Assembly: GCA_946902985.2 (NCBI GenBank)
Contig: OX336398.1
Location: forward strand, 232,520,556 to 232,584,555
DNA from: Meconema thalassinum
Lineage: Eukaryota > Arthropoda > Insecta > Orthoptera > Tettigoniidae
Length of the DNA: 64,000 bases
Direction of reading: 5' to 3'
Shown: positions 1 through 10,886 of the stretch, in pieces
How the letters are laid out: each line of letters opens with the position of its first letter
How positions within the stretch are numbered: position 1 is the first letter of the stretch
Translations under genes and position numbers: made by a program
The notes under the pieces: generated by a model
Told to the model about the DNA's origin: nothing
What the model saw: the letters and a program-made list of their open reading frames with translations, nothing else
Databases searched by the model: none

Positions 1-589
1 CGAGAGTGGCGCGCTATGATGCGTGTTCCATTTCGGCAACGCTGTAGAGCTTTGCCCGGAGCGGCTAGCTGGTGAACCATGTGTTATTTCCATGTACACA
101 TACAAACGGATATAAAATAAGTGAATTAATTTACGTATTTCAGAGTCATACAGCATAACTTTTTGATGTATAAGGATTACAACGCGACCAAGAACTACAG
201 TTTCGAACTACCCCAAGCCGAGAAAAAGTTACCTTACAAAAATGATAACAACTTTGTTTCTTGGAAACATAAATTACTGAAATTATTAAACCTGTTATAC
301 AACATTCCAATTTATATTGTGTTAAAATTTGGATTCGATCTGATGACGGGTTTTTGAAATAATAATTCTTAAATGTGACGCATGGTTGAAATACGCTTAA
401 AACGGGCACTTTTTGTGTTTCAACTGCGATAAAACATATTAAAATATAAATTAAAAATTCCAAACCTACACGAACTCACGTAAAATAGAACGACTAAAAT
501 GATGATGTTATTGGATTTTATGTAGGTCTATTGGTTACTTCACAAACAACCTTCAAACTCGAGTACACATAATATTTTGGTCGACAGTA
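1..589. repeat. Dispersed repeat R1, copy a (uninterrupted)
   Basis: This stretch is duplicated at 8878-9327 plus 10747-10886. Copy a is continuous, while copy b is split by a 1.42 kb family A element, so copy a serves as its empty-site reference. Both copies hold a small open frame (163-357 here, 9035-9271 in copy b) with the shared peptide NDNNFVSWKHK. The differences between copies are largely amino-acid changing, so I see no sign of coding constraint. No family is recognised. The left edge is cut by the window start and the right edge abuts a truncated SINE. Confidence 0.8.
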
Positions 590-825
590 GTAAAGAAAGG
601 GGGAACTTTTGTGTTGGCAGAAAATCCCGAGATTGATTTTTGTTATGAACACGGCCTAGCCAATTAAATTCAAATGGGTTCTTAACATGCCAACAACGTA
701 TAACATGCGTGTCGTGATTTTTGTTGCCTTTTAAAAATCACTTACCATGGCCAGGAGTGAACCTGCAAGCTTGGGATTGGTAGGCCGACTAGATAACCAC
801 TCACCCACTGTGGCAAGCATAACTC
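590..825 (-). repeat. SINE S2, 3'-truncated copy
   Basis: On the minus strand this begins with a tRNA-like head (TTGCCACAGTGGGTGAGTGG at the right edge, the box A region), a degenerate box B, and then a body shared with 7822-8203, 42742-43126 and 48345-48675. The tail of the full copies, which ends in ATT repeats, is missing. It abuts the end of repeat R1. Confidence 0.75.
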
Positions 826-1249
826 AGATATAATTTGTAGGTTGAACAAAGCTAGCAAGATGTTCTGAGAATAATTTAGAGCCTGAGTGTTTACCAAAGC
901 CGTCTGTCTTATCCAAACCATGTTTGGCTACTGAAATATTCAATTTCACTTCCCTAAAGTTGGCCATAACATAAATAAAACTCTGCTACAATTTAACGTT
1001 TAAATTATACTCCATCCGAAGTAACTACAATCTAATACCAGTGTTTGTATAGGCTTTCATATTTACGGTACAGTCTTGTGCAAATAGTTGCACTCCACGC
1101 CAGATTTCTGACATAGTTCTAGATTTCAAATTTTAATGAAACGATGGAAGATATATGAGTGCATTTGCTTCTTTACTTTGTGATCGGTAGAGAGATACTT
1201 ATTTGTATTGTAGTTGAGAAAAGTCAACAATGAGTTTTAGTCAGTTTGA
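826..1249. other. No recognisable feature
   Basis: AT-rich sequence without a convincing ORF, repeat copy or structured element that I can match elsewhere in the window. Confidence 0.5.
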
Positions 1250-1375
1250 AATTCCATTCCATTTTTGTTTTGTTTTGCATTTATTGATCTTCATCATGAA
1301 TTCTTTCCTGAAGGCTGAGCCCAAACCATTTAAAAACTCATTCAAATCCCATAGAGGACGTGATTAATACATATT
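1250..1375 (-). pseudogene. LINE W internal fragment
   Basis: A short stretch matching about 25485-25515, 33640-33735 and 36660-36750 (shared words: TTTACATTTATT-like, CATGAATT, AAACTCATTCAAAT). In LINE W this lies in the reverse transcriptase region, upstream of the segment that encodes the YLGSKLTSDGR motif. It is a broken scrap with no coding potential. Confidence 0.55.
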
Positions 1376-1439
1376 AGGCCATTTAGCCAAAAATTCAAAA
1401 CGTACGAACACAATTTGATTAGTCGATTTTAATCTCTCT

Positions 1440-2330
1440 TCTTCTTCTTTTCTTCTTATTTTCTTATTCTTCTTCTTCTTCTTGATTTCCCGTTTCCAGT
1501 TCCCTGGGTCGGGTTCCGAATCAAGGACCTCCACAGTTGTCTATCCCGCCGCCATTCATTTCCGTCCTTCAATACTTCTCTTTCTTTTACTCCTCTTTTC
1601 CCTATGCTTTCCTTCGCCGTATATATCCACCACTTTCTGGGCCTTCCTCGTGGTCTTCTTCCCGGTATTTTCTCCATAAATAGTATTTTGGGTACTCTAT
1701 ATTCTTCCATTCTCATCTTATATCCGTACCACTTGAGCTTACTGGTTTCTATATTGTCTTGCAGTTTTGGGAACCCAGTTCTCTCCCTAATGTCCACATT
1801 TCTGATTTTATCCCTCCGTGTCTTCCCAATTATTCCTTTAAGGAATTTCATCTCGGCTTCTTGGATTCGGCTATAATCGCATATATCAAAATTGGTGTTT
1901 AATACATTTAGAATAGAACTTTCTTGCATTTCTCTGGGACTTCAAGTTTCCATACTAAACCTCTCACACACTGGTAAAACCCATTAGCTTGTTGGATTCT
2001 CTTTCCAATCTCTTCATTTTTTTACCATCTTCTGTGAGTATGCTCCCCAAATACTTAAAGCTTTTTACCATTTCCAATGGATTATCATTGACTTCAATAT
2101 TCTGTCTTCATTCTCTCTTGTTTCTTGTCATCACTACAGTCTTACTCTTCTCCACACTTATTTTCATTCCATGTTTCTCTATCTCTTGATTCCATACAGT
2201 AACTTGTTCTTGCACTTCCGTTTCATTTTCCTCCCATATTACTATGTCGTCTGCAAAGAGCAAGGCCTTAGTCTCCTTGCCTCCCATTCTTCGTTTCACA
2301 CTCTTTTGATACGTGACGTAAATATTGGGC
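1440..2330 (-). pseudogene. LINE V reverse transcriptase, C-terminal half (decayed)
   Basis: Remnant of a non-LTR retrotransposon polymerase. Reading leftward on the minus strand, 2108-2299 encodes LLFADDIVIWEENE, the FADD catalytic motif of reverse transcriptase. It is followed by KYLGSILTEDGK-type sequence near 2030-2070 and, at 1456-1929, the usual C-terminal tail with LKWYGYKMRMEEYRVPK and RRPRGRPRKWW. Stops and frame changes separate the pieces near 1930-1990. The endonuclease and most of the polymerase are absent, so it is 5'-truncated. The 3' end runs into a GAA-rich tail (1440-1490, TTC on the plus strand). It resembles RTE- or L1-like tails, but the clade is uncertain. Confidence 0.8.
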
Positions 2331-2705
2331 TAAGGCAGCAATGAGTAGAACACAACACAAACACTGAATGACCTCAATGCTGTGCCAATGCATGTTTGTT
2401 TTATTGGAGCCTAGACCACAGTTTCCAATATCCCAAACAGTCGGTGTGTCTTCCCAACTTGTCGGGTCGGGGTGTTAAAAGACTTCTTATTGTGAAACTC
2501 GGCCGCAAGCTGGGAAACTCATTTTGCATACAAAACGAAAGAATAGAAGAAGCACATTCTGATTCTGCGACAGATATTACTTGCTTTTCTTTACTTAGCT
2601 TCAATCCCCTCACTTGTAGGTCACTGGTTCACTTCTCCTTCAAGTCAATACCTGGAACGACCAGCCGCTCTATCAGCAGCTTTAAGGAAAGTGCTCCAGA
2701 GTTGC
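2331..2705. other. No recognisable feature
   Basis: Mixed-composition sequence. The short frames on either strand look like chance frames, and no copy is seen elsewhere in the window. Confidence 0.5.
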
Positions 2706-3240
2706 GTAACATTATTAATTCATCTTCTTCTGTCGTTTAGGCTGAATGTGGACCACGTTAATTTGATTTCAGCTTCTGGATCTTTATTTTTTAGCCAATA
2801 TTCCTTCATTCTATCCCTCTGCATTCTCCTCCTGTCTTCAGTCCGTGGCGCCTGGGTCCGTGATGTAGGATGACTCTTAAAACACGGGAAATTCTTAATT
2901 TTGGCTTTATATGCGTCCCTGTTGCTGATTTCAGCATCAGATGTTGCCATTTCTTCTAGGTCCTTCTTCACCTCCTGATGCCAGTGAGCTGTGGATTTCC
3001 TGGTCGCAAAGACTTTAATTATCCGGTTGGTTAATCTACCTGGGTCCATCCTGTATATATGTCCAAAGAACATGGCCCTTCTTTTCCGGATGGTGTCGGA
3101 GATTTTATCCAATCTCAGATATAATTCTTAGTTCCCTTCTTTCCATACGACCCATCTTCTGTTCTTTGATGTCCAAGTGTCTTCCTTAGAATCTTTCTCC
3201 GTAACATTAATATTATTAATAGTTTTATTATTATTGTTTT
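2706..3240 (-). pseudogene. LINE X C-terminal region, copy 1
   Basis: The minus-strand frame at 2720-3112 encodes IRKRRAMFFGHIYRMDPG, RLTNRI and a basic tail with MKEYWLKNK. The same layout recurs at 3610-5612, 16010-16440, 43127-43498, 47640-48060 and in part at 57100-57300. This is the segment after the reverse transcriptase of a non-LTR retrotransposon. Upstream sequence to about 3215 continues the match in another frame. The 3' untranslated part carries GTGGACCACGTTA, which also marks the other copies. 5'-truncated and dead. Confidence 0.75.
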
Positions 3241-3249
3241 ATTATTATT

Positions 3250-3600
3250 TACTCTGCGCATGCGCTTACATATTCTCAGCATATTTTCTGGGAAGAAAAC
3301 ATTTACAATACTAGATATTCAATGCATCATAAGGAACAAATTCTTCAGTCTCTCGGTGAATGTATTCTGTAGTAGCATTACTATTCTCCCCCACTCCTTC
3401 AGGCTTTATTACTCAAGAACAACCTCACTATGCCAAACGTCGAAAGTATGACTGTCTTCTGAATAAGCTAAGAAAGGCCTGGGTCTAATTTCTACTCTGT
3501 GAGAGATTTCATTAAGTTGTTCGGAATCACGCCAGTGTTGGAGATGATCACAGGAACTGTTCTGGTTGTGCCCTGATCAGATCTGAAGGCTCTCTCTGTA
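3250..3600 (-). pseudogene. LINE Y C-terminal fragment
   Basis: A minus-strand translation near 3505-3570 gives VPVIISNTGVIPNNLMKSL, followed after a stop by IQKTVILSTFGIVR-like sequence. It parallels the better-preserved copy at 5617-6390 (IPIIVSCTGVIPKPL, LQKAVLLNTCHIFRKFLG). This segment is the conserved end of a LINE polyprotein. It is broken by stops and frame changes. Confidence 0.6.
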
Positions 3601-3609
3601 TTTTCACAG

Positions 3610-3833
3610 CTTTCAACATATTTTGGTAGCATTATTATTATCATTAGACTATTTATTTAATCGGTTGTTCTCCTTTAGGACAGCGATTGAACTTGAATAC
3701 ATGATTTCCTCTTCTGGCGTTTTCCTGCTTCTCATCCCAAAATCGCTTCATCCTCTCAGAATGCTCCTTCTTCCGTTTAGCTGTCCATTTTCTTCCAGGC
3801 TGTCGCGATGGTCTTTGCTCAAACTTAACATTT
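3610..3833 (-). pseudogene. LINE X copy 2, 3' half
   Basis: The minus strand encodes the end of the LINE X protein (GRKWTAKRKKEHSERMKRFW region) and then an ATT-rich tail around 3630. It is the downstream half of a copy interrupted by the family C element at 3834-5328; the upstream half lies at 5329-5612. The reading frame joins across the two halves when the insert is taken out (see findings). Confidence 0.75.
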
Positions 3834-5328
3834 TAAGCCTATTTTCAATTTTGAAGAAATAGGCTTATGAGATCACCTTTTGTCCGTGTGTGTGTGCGTG
3901 TGTGATTCGTGTGTGTGTGTGTCCCTAATAAAATCTAAACGGCTGGAGAGATTTCAATGAAACTCGGTAAGTTCATAGCTCTATTCCGGGCGACCCCGAC
4001 CGTGCCCTTCAAATCTTGTTACGTCTCACCAATCCAACATGGCGGCTGTGCGAAATATTTCACCAGCATTCAATATCTCCGAAACTATTACCGATACCAC
4101 CCTGGAATTTTATATGGTGATAAATGGAACTACTAGAAATTCACATATGTGACCTTTGAAAGCCTGGTAACTATAAAACCAACATGGCGGCCAAGCGTAG
4201 TTGCGACTTTTAAATGGACGTTTCTCGCGATTTAACCAACCAAACACAATGAAACTTGGCACAGTATATGTTTATATACATTGTAATGCACCGACATCTA
4301 ACTTCGTTCAATTTTTTACATAACATCAAAATGGCGGCTGTGCGAAATATTTCACAGTCATTCAATATCTCCGAAACTATTTATGATATCAACATGAATT
4401 TTTTACGGTAATAAAGAGTACTGCTGCAAGTTTATTTATGTAACTTTCAAAAACCTGTAAGCTACGAAACGAACATGGCGGCCAAGCGAAGTTGACACAT
4501 TCTAATACATTTTTCTCGCGATTTAATCATATGAGCGCATTGAAATGTGGTACAGTAAATGATTATACATATTGTCATTCACTGGCATCTAATTTAGTTC
4601 AATTGTTTACATAAACTGAAGATGGCGGCTGTGCGAAATTTTAAAATTAAGTTCTTATTCTTGTGTCGTAATCATGCGATCGAAGTGAAAGTTTGAATAA
4701 TGAAGTTACGCAATAATTTTCCTTTAATGATACATAACTCTATGGCCTATACATATAAAAGTCCAAAATGGCGAGCATCCGAAATATTTTGACGGTTCTC
4801 AATATCTAAGAATCTTTTCCAGCAATCAAACTGATTTTTTTATGTTCATAGTGGCTATGAACATAAGTTCACCTATATGACTTTCAGTAACCTGGTGAGC
4901 ACAAATCCAACATGGCGGCGACGCGAAGTATAAATATTTAAACGGACGTTTCTCGCGATTTAACCATCTGATTGCAGTGTAACTTTGCACGTTAATGCTT
5001 ATACAAATGTTAATCCGCTGGTATCTAATTTATTTCAATTGTTTTCATAACCACAAGATGGCAGATGTGCGAAATTTTAAAATCTCGTTTTTACTTCTTG
5101 TGTCCTAATCATGCGATTGAAGTCTGAAAACCACACGTACACGATAATCTTCATGTAATAGTACATAAATAAAAATCCAACCTGGCTACCATCTGCAATA
5201 TTTAGTCGGTTCTCAGTATCTACGAATCTAACATAGCAATCAAACTGAAATGTTGTATGTTGATAGAGGCAATTAATATGAGTAGGATATATGAAAATAG
5301 GCTGTATAGTTCTTCACGGAACTACTTG
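3834..5328 (-). mobile_element. Family C element C1 (Helentron/HINE-like, non-autonomous)
   Basis: Complete element read on the minus strand. The 5' tip (right edge, 5328) starts CAAGTAGTTC with the palindrome AGTTC-N6-GAACT, then AGCCTATTTTC. The core has repeated units with GATGGCGGCTGTGCGAAAT or variants near 4038, 4328, 4620, 4768 and 5057; the first three are about 290 bp apart. At the 3' side there is a conserved box (AGCCGTTTAGATTTTATTAGG, minus strand, 3930-3950 region), then a GT/CA microsatellite (about 3884-3925). The terminal hairpin at about 3835-3866 has arms AAGCCTATT/AATAGGCTT. There is no coding sequence. Inserted in LINE X. Confidence 0.8.
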
Positions 5329-5612
5329 TTGATGTTATTCCGGCACTCGGTGCGGTCCTCTATGTTGATCTGTTTTAAGTCCCTCTGGACCCCTGTCAGC
5401 CACTCCGTGCCGCATTTACTCCGTGTTATAACGTTGAGCAATTTCTTCGCCGTTCCGAAGTTTTCCATCCAGTAAATGTGTGTATAAAACTGTGCTCTAC
5501 GTTTTCTGATTACGTCCGTTATCGTGAGGATCTTTTGGTAGAGTTCGTTTTGAGGTCTCTTCATCCAAATTCCGTTATTATTAACTGCCTCGTAAATCTT
5601 TCTGAGAATGTT
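5329..5612 (-). pseudogene. LINE X copy 2, 5' half
   Basis: The minus-strand frame at 5322-5564 encodes IRKRRAQFYTHIYWMENFG and RDLKQINIEDRTECRNN, matching the front of the LINE X C-terminal segment. It breaks off exactly at the C1 boundary and continues at 3610-3833. 5'-truncated near 5600. Confidence 0.75.
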
Positions 5613-5616
5613 AGCA

Positions 5617-6390
5617 TTATTATTATTATTATTATTATTGTTTATTTTTTGGGCATCATTAACACGGCAGATACCGGTTACATTTTATATTACAGCCTGG
5701 TTCAGCCTTAGCAAGGAACCATCTGTACTGAAATACAATGTATGTAAATTATGGAAATCTCACATTACATTAATTTCGTGTCCGGACTCTTCACGAGTCT
5801 CCCTCATTTATAGAATGCGCTAAATTTCCTTCTGAATCATCTTCGAGCCATGCTGAGTATTCGGCGAGCGTATTGTCACCAAGGAACTTCCTGAAAATAT
5901 GGCAGGTGTTTAACAGAACTGCCTTCTGTAGTTCAATATATATCTGCGGGTGTAGATTCAATATTGATAGACTACTGTGGAGAGGTTTCGGTATAACACC
6001 AGTACACGATACAATTATTGGGATTGTAGTCACCGACTCAAGTTTCCACATCTGCTTTATCTCAATTGCCAGCTCTGTGTACTTAGATATTTTAGTAGCA
6101 GATGTTGTTTGGATGTTTTGAGTGTTGGGACATGCGATAGCAATGCCTCTCTGTGTTCTTTTTTGATGATAATGATATCAGGCCGGTTGTTACTGACTGC
6201 AACATCTGTCACAACTCCTCTGTCTCAGTAGAGCTTGTGTGTGGCATTTTCGAGTACTGCAGATGGTGTGTACCTCCAATAGGGGACGGAGCTTTGAAGA
6301 AGGCCAGTTTCTGGTGGATAATGTTGGCAACTTGATCGCGTCGATGTTTGTAGTCATTCACTGCCCTCAACAGATACAGTACCGGTAACT
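5617..6390 (-). pseudogene. LINE Y C-terminal region
   Basis: Minus-strand LINE copy. Its clearest open piece, 5791-6051, encodes MWKLESVTTIPIIV, TGVIPKPLHSSL and LQKAVLLNTCHIFRKFLG. This block is common at the end of non-LTR retrotransposon polyproteins, after the polymerase. Upstream (6060-6340) a second frame gives RPDIIIIKKNTER-like sequence, so the reading frame is broken at least once. The 3' end is an AAT repeat (ATT on the plus strand, 5617-5641). 5'-truncated near 6390. Confidence 0.75.
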
Positions 6391-6494
6391 GACGTCACCA
6401 ATAATTCTCATAGTAATCATTAGAAGCCATGACCAGGCTCTTTTTCTACTTAAACATGGATGCTTTCAAATTACGTTTTTCGTACATCAAAAAA

Positions 6495-6990
6495 CTACAT
6501 CCATACTAATATATAAAAGTGAGATGGTATGTGCCTGTGTATTACTCGATCACCAAAGAACCACTGGTCCGATTTACATAACATTTTACGTGGAAGTAGC
6601 TGATTTGCCTGGTTAATATATAGGCTACTTTTGATTTCAATACTTTGCACTATTTAAAGCTGGCGACCATTTAAGTGACGTCACTACCCCATTTGGTTTC
6701 AAACATTCTTATTTCAATTTCAAATACAAGGAGAACGCTAAGAAATAGCAAACATTTGATGGCATATACTAGGTTTAAAATTATTTTTCTATCAGAATGG
6801 TCCTTATCACGTTTCGTGTATCTCCAACTGCTAGCGAGTAAAACCTAATTGTGTGCTATAAAGCAAGTGGTGTAGTTGGACAAAATGTTCCATCCTTACT
6901 CTCCCTCCGAGCAGCACCTCGCCTATCACCTGTTTTAACTGTCACCTTCACATTTCAATTTATTTATGACCAGTAGCGAAGCACGGCTAA
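6495..6990 (+). mobile_element. Possible Helitron-like non-autonomous element L
   Basis: Starts with ACTAATATATAAAAGTGAGA and ends with GCGAAGCACGGCTAA followed by T, a style of end seen in insect elements that finish in CTRR|T. No clear 3' hairpin is visible and no coding sequence is present, so the class is tentative. Confidence 0.35.
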
Positions 6991-7141
6991 TTCAGCAAGT
7001 TAATAATATAAAAGGAAATGAATATCCTGACTAATTTGAATTAAAATTATATGAAGAATTTCACATGAAAAAATAAATTTTTAATCACTAGAAAGATGTT
7101 GTTAATAAAATGGAGTTGCAAATATGATTCTGGTGAAATGT

Positions 7142-7554
7142 AGCGACTTGGGTGGCGTAGTTGGTAGCACGCTGAGCTTCTATTCACAAGATCGCGGGTT
7201 CAAACCCGGCTGAAGTCGTTGCTTTTTTTAAGAGCGTTAAAATCCTTCAATATGCCTTTTTCGGAGGGGAAGTAAAGCTGGCGGTCGCATATCATAGATC
7301 TATGACATGTAAAAAAGACCTTCCACTAATTAAAATTGTGTGAAGCTAAATTTCTAGGTTATATTTCGTTGAAACGCTCTATCAAAGTTCCAACGCTCAT
7401 CACTAGGTGTCAGTGACATCTGGTAGCGAATGTTGGAACTCCTTGAAATTGAACGGAACTTGTAGCTCACCCTATGGGTGTCCGCTTGAAGCTGCTACAG
7501 CCTCTGGCTTGCCGAACATGTCCTCGGACACTCCCGGCACTAAACGCCATACTC

Positions 7555-7617
<63 letters not shown>

Positions 7618-7625
7618 ATCAAAAA
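7142..7625 (+). repeat. SINE S4, full length
   Basis: The head at 7147-7217 is strikingly tRNA-like: box A TGGCGTAGTTGGTAGC and box B GGGTTCAAACCC, closed by GCGACTT/GAAGTCG arms. The body carries AAGTAAAGCTGGCGG and TCTATGACATG. The last 110 bp (from ACTTGTAGCTCACCC to ACGCCATAC) are shared with SINE S3 at 13954-14327. The tail is AAAT repeated about 17 times at 7553-7619. Being a SINE head, it is not annotated as a tRNA gene. Minus-strand relatives lie at 17505-18062, 19590-19990 and 34936-35455. Confidence 0.85.
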
Positions 7626-7821
7626 ATAAATGGCGAAATAAAAAAAAACTCAATGATAGACCTATAGGAAAATTTAGAATGTTACCACCTTATGAAAACT
7701 GCCCAAGTCACACTAGGTCACACTCAATGGCTCAATATCCGTATCAGAGTAACGTTTTTCACCTCTTTCCATCGCGGGTTCTTTCTGTTGTCTGTTGAGA
7801 TTATTCGAACAGCTACTACGG

Positions 7822-8203
7822 TATAAATATTAATATCGTATGGCCTCGGGTGCCCGGTGCAAGCTTTCTTACTGGACACCCAAAGGGTAGCTTGCATGTG
7901 GAATTTCGTTGTTCCTTGAAACACTATGAAAGTCAAGGCGGTTAGATATCTAAGCTCCTTGAGCACCATAGCGCGTTCTAGTAGAAAAATGAGGAACTTT
8001 TTGTTGGTGGAAACCCCCGAGATTAATTTTGCCGTTTTGAACACGGCCTACTGAATTCAAATGGGTTCCTTGACATGTCAACATCGTATGGCATGGTGTC
8101 GTAATTTTTGCCGCCTTTCAAAAATCACTTACCACGGCCAGGAGCGAACCATGATTGGGGTTAGTAGACCGACACGTTGACCACTCACCCACCGTGGCAA
8201 GCA
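7822..8203 (-). repeat. SINE S2, full-length copy
   Basis: The minus-strand tRNA-like head is at the right edge (TTGCCACGGTGGGTGAGTGG). The body includes AACACGGCCTACTGAATTC (plus-strand reading), and the 3' end is TCGTATGGCC near the left edge, where other copies have ATT repeats. Nearly collinear with 42742-43126. Confidence 0.8.
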
Positions 8204-8564
8204 GCTACTACGCTAATAAGCCAGATAAAAAGGAGTGTGACATGGGCAATTTCATAAAGTAGAATTCTACAATATCTCTATGTTTTTACATTACACCAGT
8301 ATCAATAGCACCTCCATTTTTCTAGTGTTCAAAAACATTTGTTAATTTTTTAGTTTTTTTAATTCAAATTTGTAAAGGTATACATTTCATTTTATGGACC
8401 ATTATTAATGTTAAAATAATAACGTTGAAGAAGATAATATCACTGTTATATCAATATATGTACTTTTAGATTATTAATAAACATCATTTCACGGAATTGA
8501 CTGGAAGGAATCAATCCCAAATCCAAACACATATATTATTATTTGTTTTTGATTAATTAATGAT
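8204..8564. other. No recognisable feature
   Basis: AT-rich sequence without repeats or frames I can support. Confidence 0.45.
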
Positions 8565-8877
8565 TGAAATGAAAATCCACAGCCTGCTTCCAGTCCACCG
8601 ACCGTGTCAGGGAATGGAATGAATGATGACCCTATCTGTTGGCCAGGATATGAACTGTGCCGGCTGACGAAGCCTGTCACACTCCCCGGGGGTAGTGATT
8701 AATTGAATGACAGATGATAGTGGAGAGTGTTGCTGGAATGAAATTTGTGACAGGGAAAACCGGACTACCCGGATAAAAACCTATCTGCCTCCGCTTTGTC
8801 CAGCACAAATCTCACATGGAGTGACCGGGATTTGAACCACGGGCCCAGCGGTGAGAGGCCGGCGTGCTGCTGAGGCG
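8565..8877 (-). repeat. SINE S1, copy truncated at its head
   Basis: On the minus strand: tRNA-like head with GCCGGCCTCTCACCGCTGGG and box B GGTTCAAATCCCGGTCACTC, then the body TGTGCTGGACAAAGCGGAGG, ending in ATTTTCATTTC at the left. Other copies are 22465-22795 and 36839-37180. The first bases of the head are lost where it meets repeat R1. Confidence 0.85.
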
Positions 8878-9327
8878 CGCCATGACGCGTGATTGGCTCC
8901 ATCTCGGTAACGCTGTAACAGCTTAACCCGGAATGGCTAGCTGCTGAACCATGTCTTATGTCCCCCTGCAAGTACAAACCGATATAAAATGAGTGAATTA
9001 ATTTACGTATTTCACAGTCATACAGCATAACGTTTTGATGTATAAGGATTACAACGAGACCAACAACTACATTTTCCAACCAGCCCGGGCGGAGAAAAAG
9101 TTACCTTACATAAATGATAACAACTTTGTATCTTGGAAACACAAAATTTTGAAATTATTATACCAGCTATACAACATTCCTATGTATATTGTGTTAAAAT
9201 TTGGATTCGATCTGATGACGGGTTTTGATATAATAATTCTTAAATATGACACATGGTTGAAACACGCGTAAAAACGGGCCCTTTTTGTGTTCCAACTGCG
9301 ATAAAAAATATTAAAATATAAATTAAA
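8878..9327. repeat. Dispersed repeat R1, copy b, left part
   Basis: Aligns to 1-455 over its length. It holds the related open frame 9035-9271 (78 codons) sharing NDNNFVSWKHK and MTGF with copy a. Interrupted at 9328 by family A element A1; it resumes at 10747. Confidence 0.8.
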
Positions 9328-10746
9328 CAAGAAGTTCCGTGTCGAACTAAAGAGCCTGCTTTTCTTAAAATTTAAGATTCATGTCTATGATTAATCTCTA
9401 TGGATCTATCTAGAATAATGACGAAATTAAGTTGGTAATATCGAAATTTCTAATTAGTTCGAAATACTGTATACCTGACATAATGTAGCCTAATAGAGAA
9501 ATACAGTTGGCAGCCATCTCTTAAGGTACAGAATACAAAATTTGGTTGACGTCCAATGGATAGCATGGACGTTACATGCAGTTAAACATTGGATCTAAAA
9601 GTGCGCGTAAAATCATGTTGGCAACAATGTCATACATGTATTGGTCAGAAATAATCTGAAATAATATGATCGACTGTTGTTTCAATTTTTAATGAAATCC
9701 ATTAGTATAGAAGTTACATGCATTTTAAAATTGGACCTATCTGCAGGCTTAGAATATCATGTTGGCAGCACTGACATAGGCCTGTATTAGTTACTCCAAA
9801 TTAATCTAGAATGCCATGAACTATACGTGTGAAAAGTTTATAGCTATTGGCTTGCATACTTTCTGATATATTGATATTAGGGTAACAAAAATAGAGACAG
9901 TATTTATTAACAGTTGGCAGCCCTGGTTACTCTTAAGAATCGGCATAGTCATATCTGTTATGGTACACATAGCACACACGAAAATTGGTTGAAATCCATG
10001 TGATAGTGTAGAAGTTACATGTATTTAAATTTGGACCTCTCAGCAGGCTTAGAATCATGTTGGTAGCACTGAAGAATATAAGTTACTTCAAATTAATATA
10101 GAATGTCAGGTACTATACGTGTGCATAGTTTAAAACTGTCGGCTTGCATACTTTCTGATATACGGGTATTTGGATTTTAAAAAATGAGAGCATTTATTAA
10201 CAGTTGACAGCCCTGGTGGCTCAGTCATATATGTTTTGTACACATAGCACATACGAAATTTGGTTGATATCCAATTGATAGTGTAGAAGTTATATGCATT
10301 TAAAATGTGGACATATCAGCAGGCTTATAATCATTTTGGCAACACTGCCATGTATAGCCTCCTGGAAATTAAACTGCAATATTATTATCTATACGTGTGC
10401 CAATTTTTAAATAGCTCCCAATCATACCTTCCAAGATATCCAACATGAAGCTCAAATTTCAATTGCAATTTTTTCGCATTTGGTGGCACTGACATCATAT
10501 TCAAATATGGCTGTGAGATATTCAGGTATAGATATCTACTCCTACCAAATTTTGTTTCGATTGCTGCAGCCGTTTAGGAGTTGATAGGGACACACACACA
10601 CACACACACACAGACAGCCAGCCAGACAGACAGACAGAAGGACAGACAGACAGACAGGCAGAAGGACAGACTACAGACAGACACACATTTGCCCGATCTC
10701 CTAAGTCTACTTTTTCCTCATTTTTGCAAAATGTGAAAAGTAGGCT
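9328..10746 (+). mobile_element. Family A element A1 (Helentron/HINE-like)
   Basis: Complete copy. The 5' tip CAAGAAGTTCCGTG carries AGTTC-N6-GAACT, followed by AGCCTGCTTTTC (about 9352). The core repeats AACAGTTGGCAGCCCTGG (9909, 10197) and GGACCTMTCAGCAGGCTT (9747, 10032, 10310) about every 285-290 bp. The box GCAGCCGTTTAGGAGTTGAT at 10564 leads into a CA/CAGA microsatellite (10587-10685). The terminal hairpin ends in GAAAAGTAGGCT (10735-10746) and then A residues. The first and last 12-mers are inverted copies of each other. No ORF. Confidence 0.85.
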
Positions 10747-10886
10747 AAAAAATCCAAACCTACATGAACTACGTACAGTAGAACGACGAAAATGATGATG
10801 TTATTGGATTTTATGTACTGTAAGTCTATTGGTTACTTCACAAACAACCTTCAAACTCGAGTGCACATAATACTTTTGTCGATAGT
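10747..10886. repeat. Dispersed repeat R1, copy b, right part
   Basis: Matches 456-589 (CCAAACCTACATGAACT, GATGATGTTATTGGATTTTA, CTTCAAACTCGAGTGCACAT) and so completes copy b after the A1 insertion. Confidence 0.85.

Noticed and set aside
7147..7217. tRNA gene candidate with good boxes A and B
   Set aside because: It is the head of SINE S4: a 400-bp SINE body, shared tail and AAAT repeat follow, and related minus-strand copies exist at 17505, 19590 and 34936.
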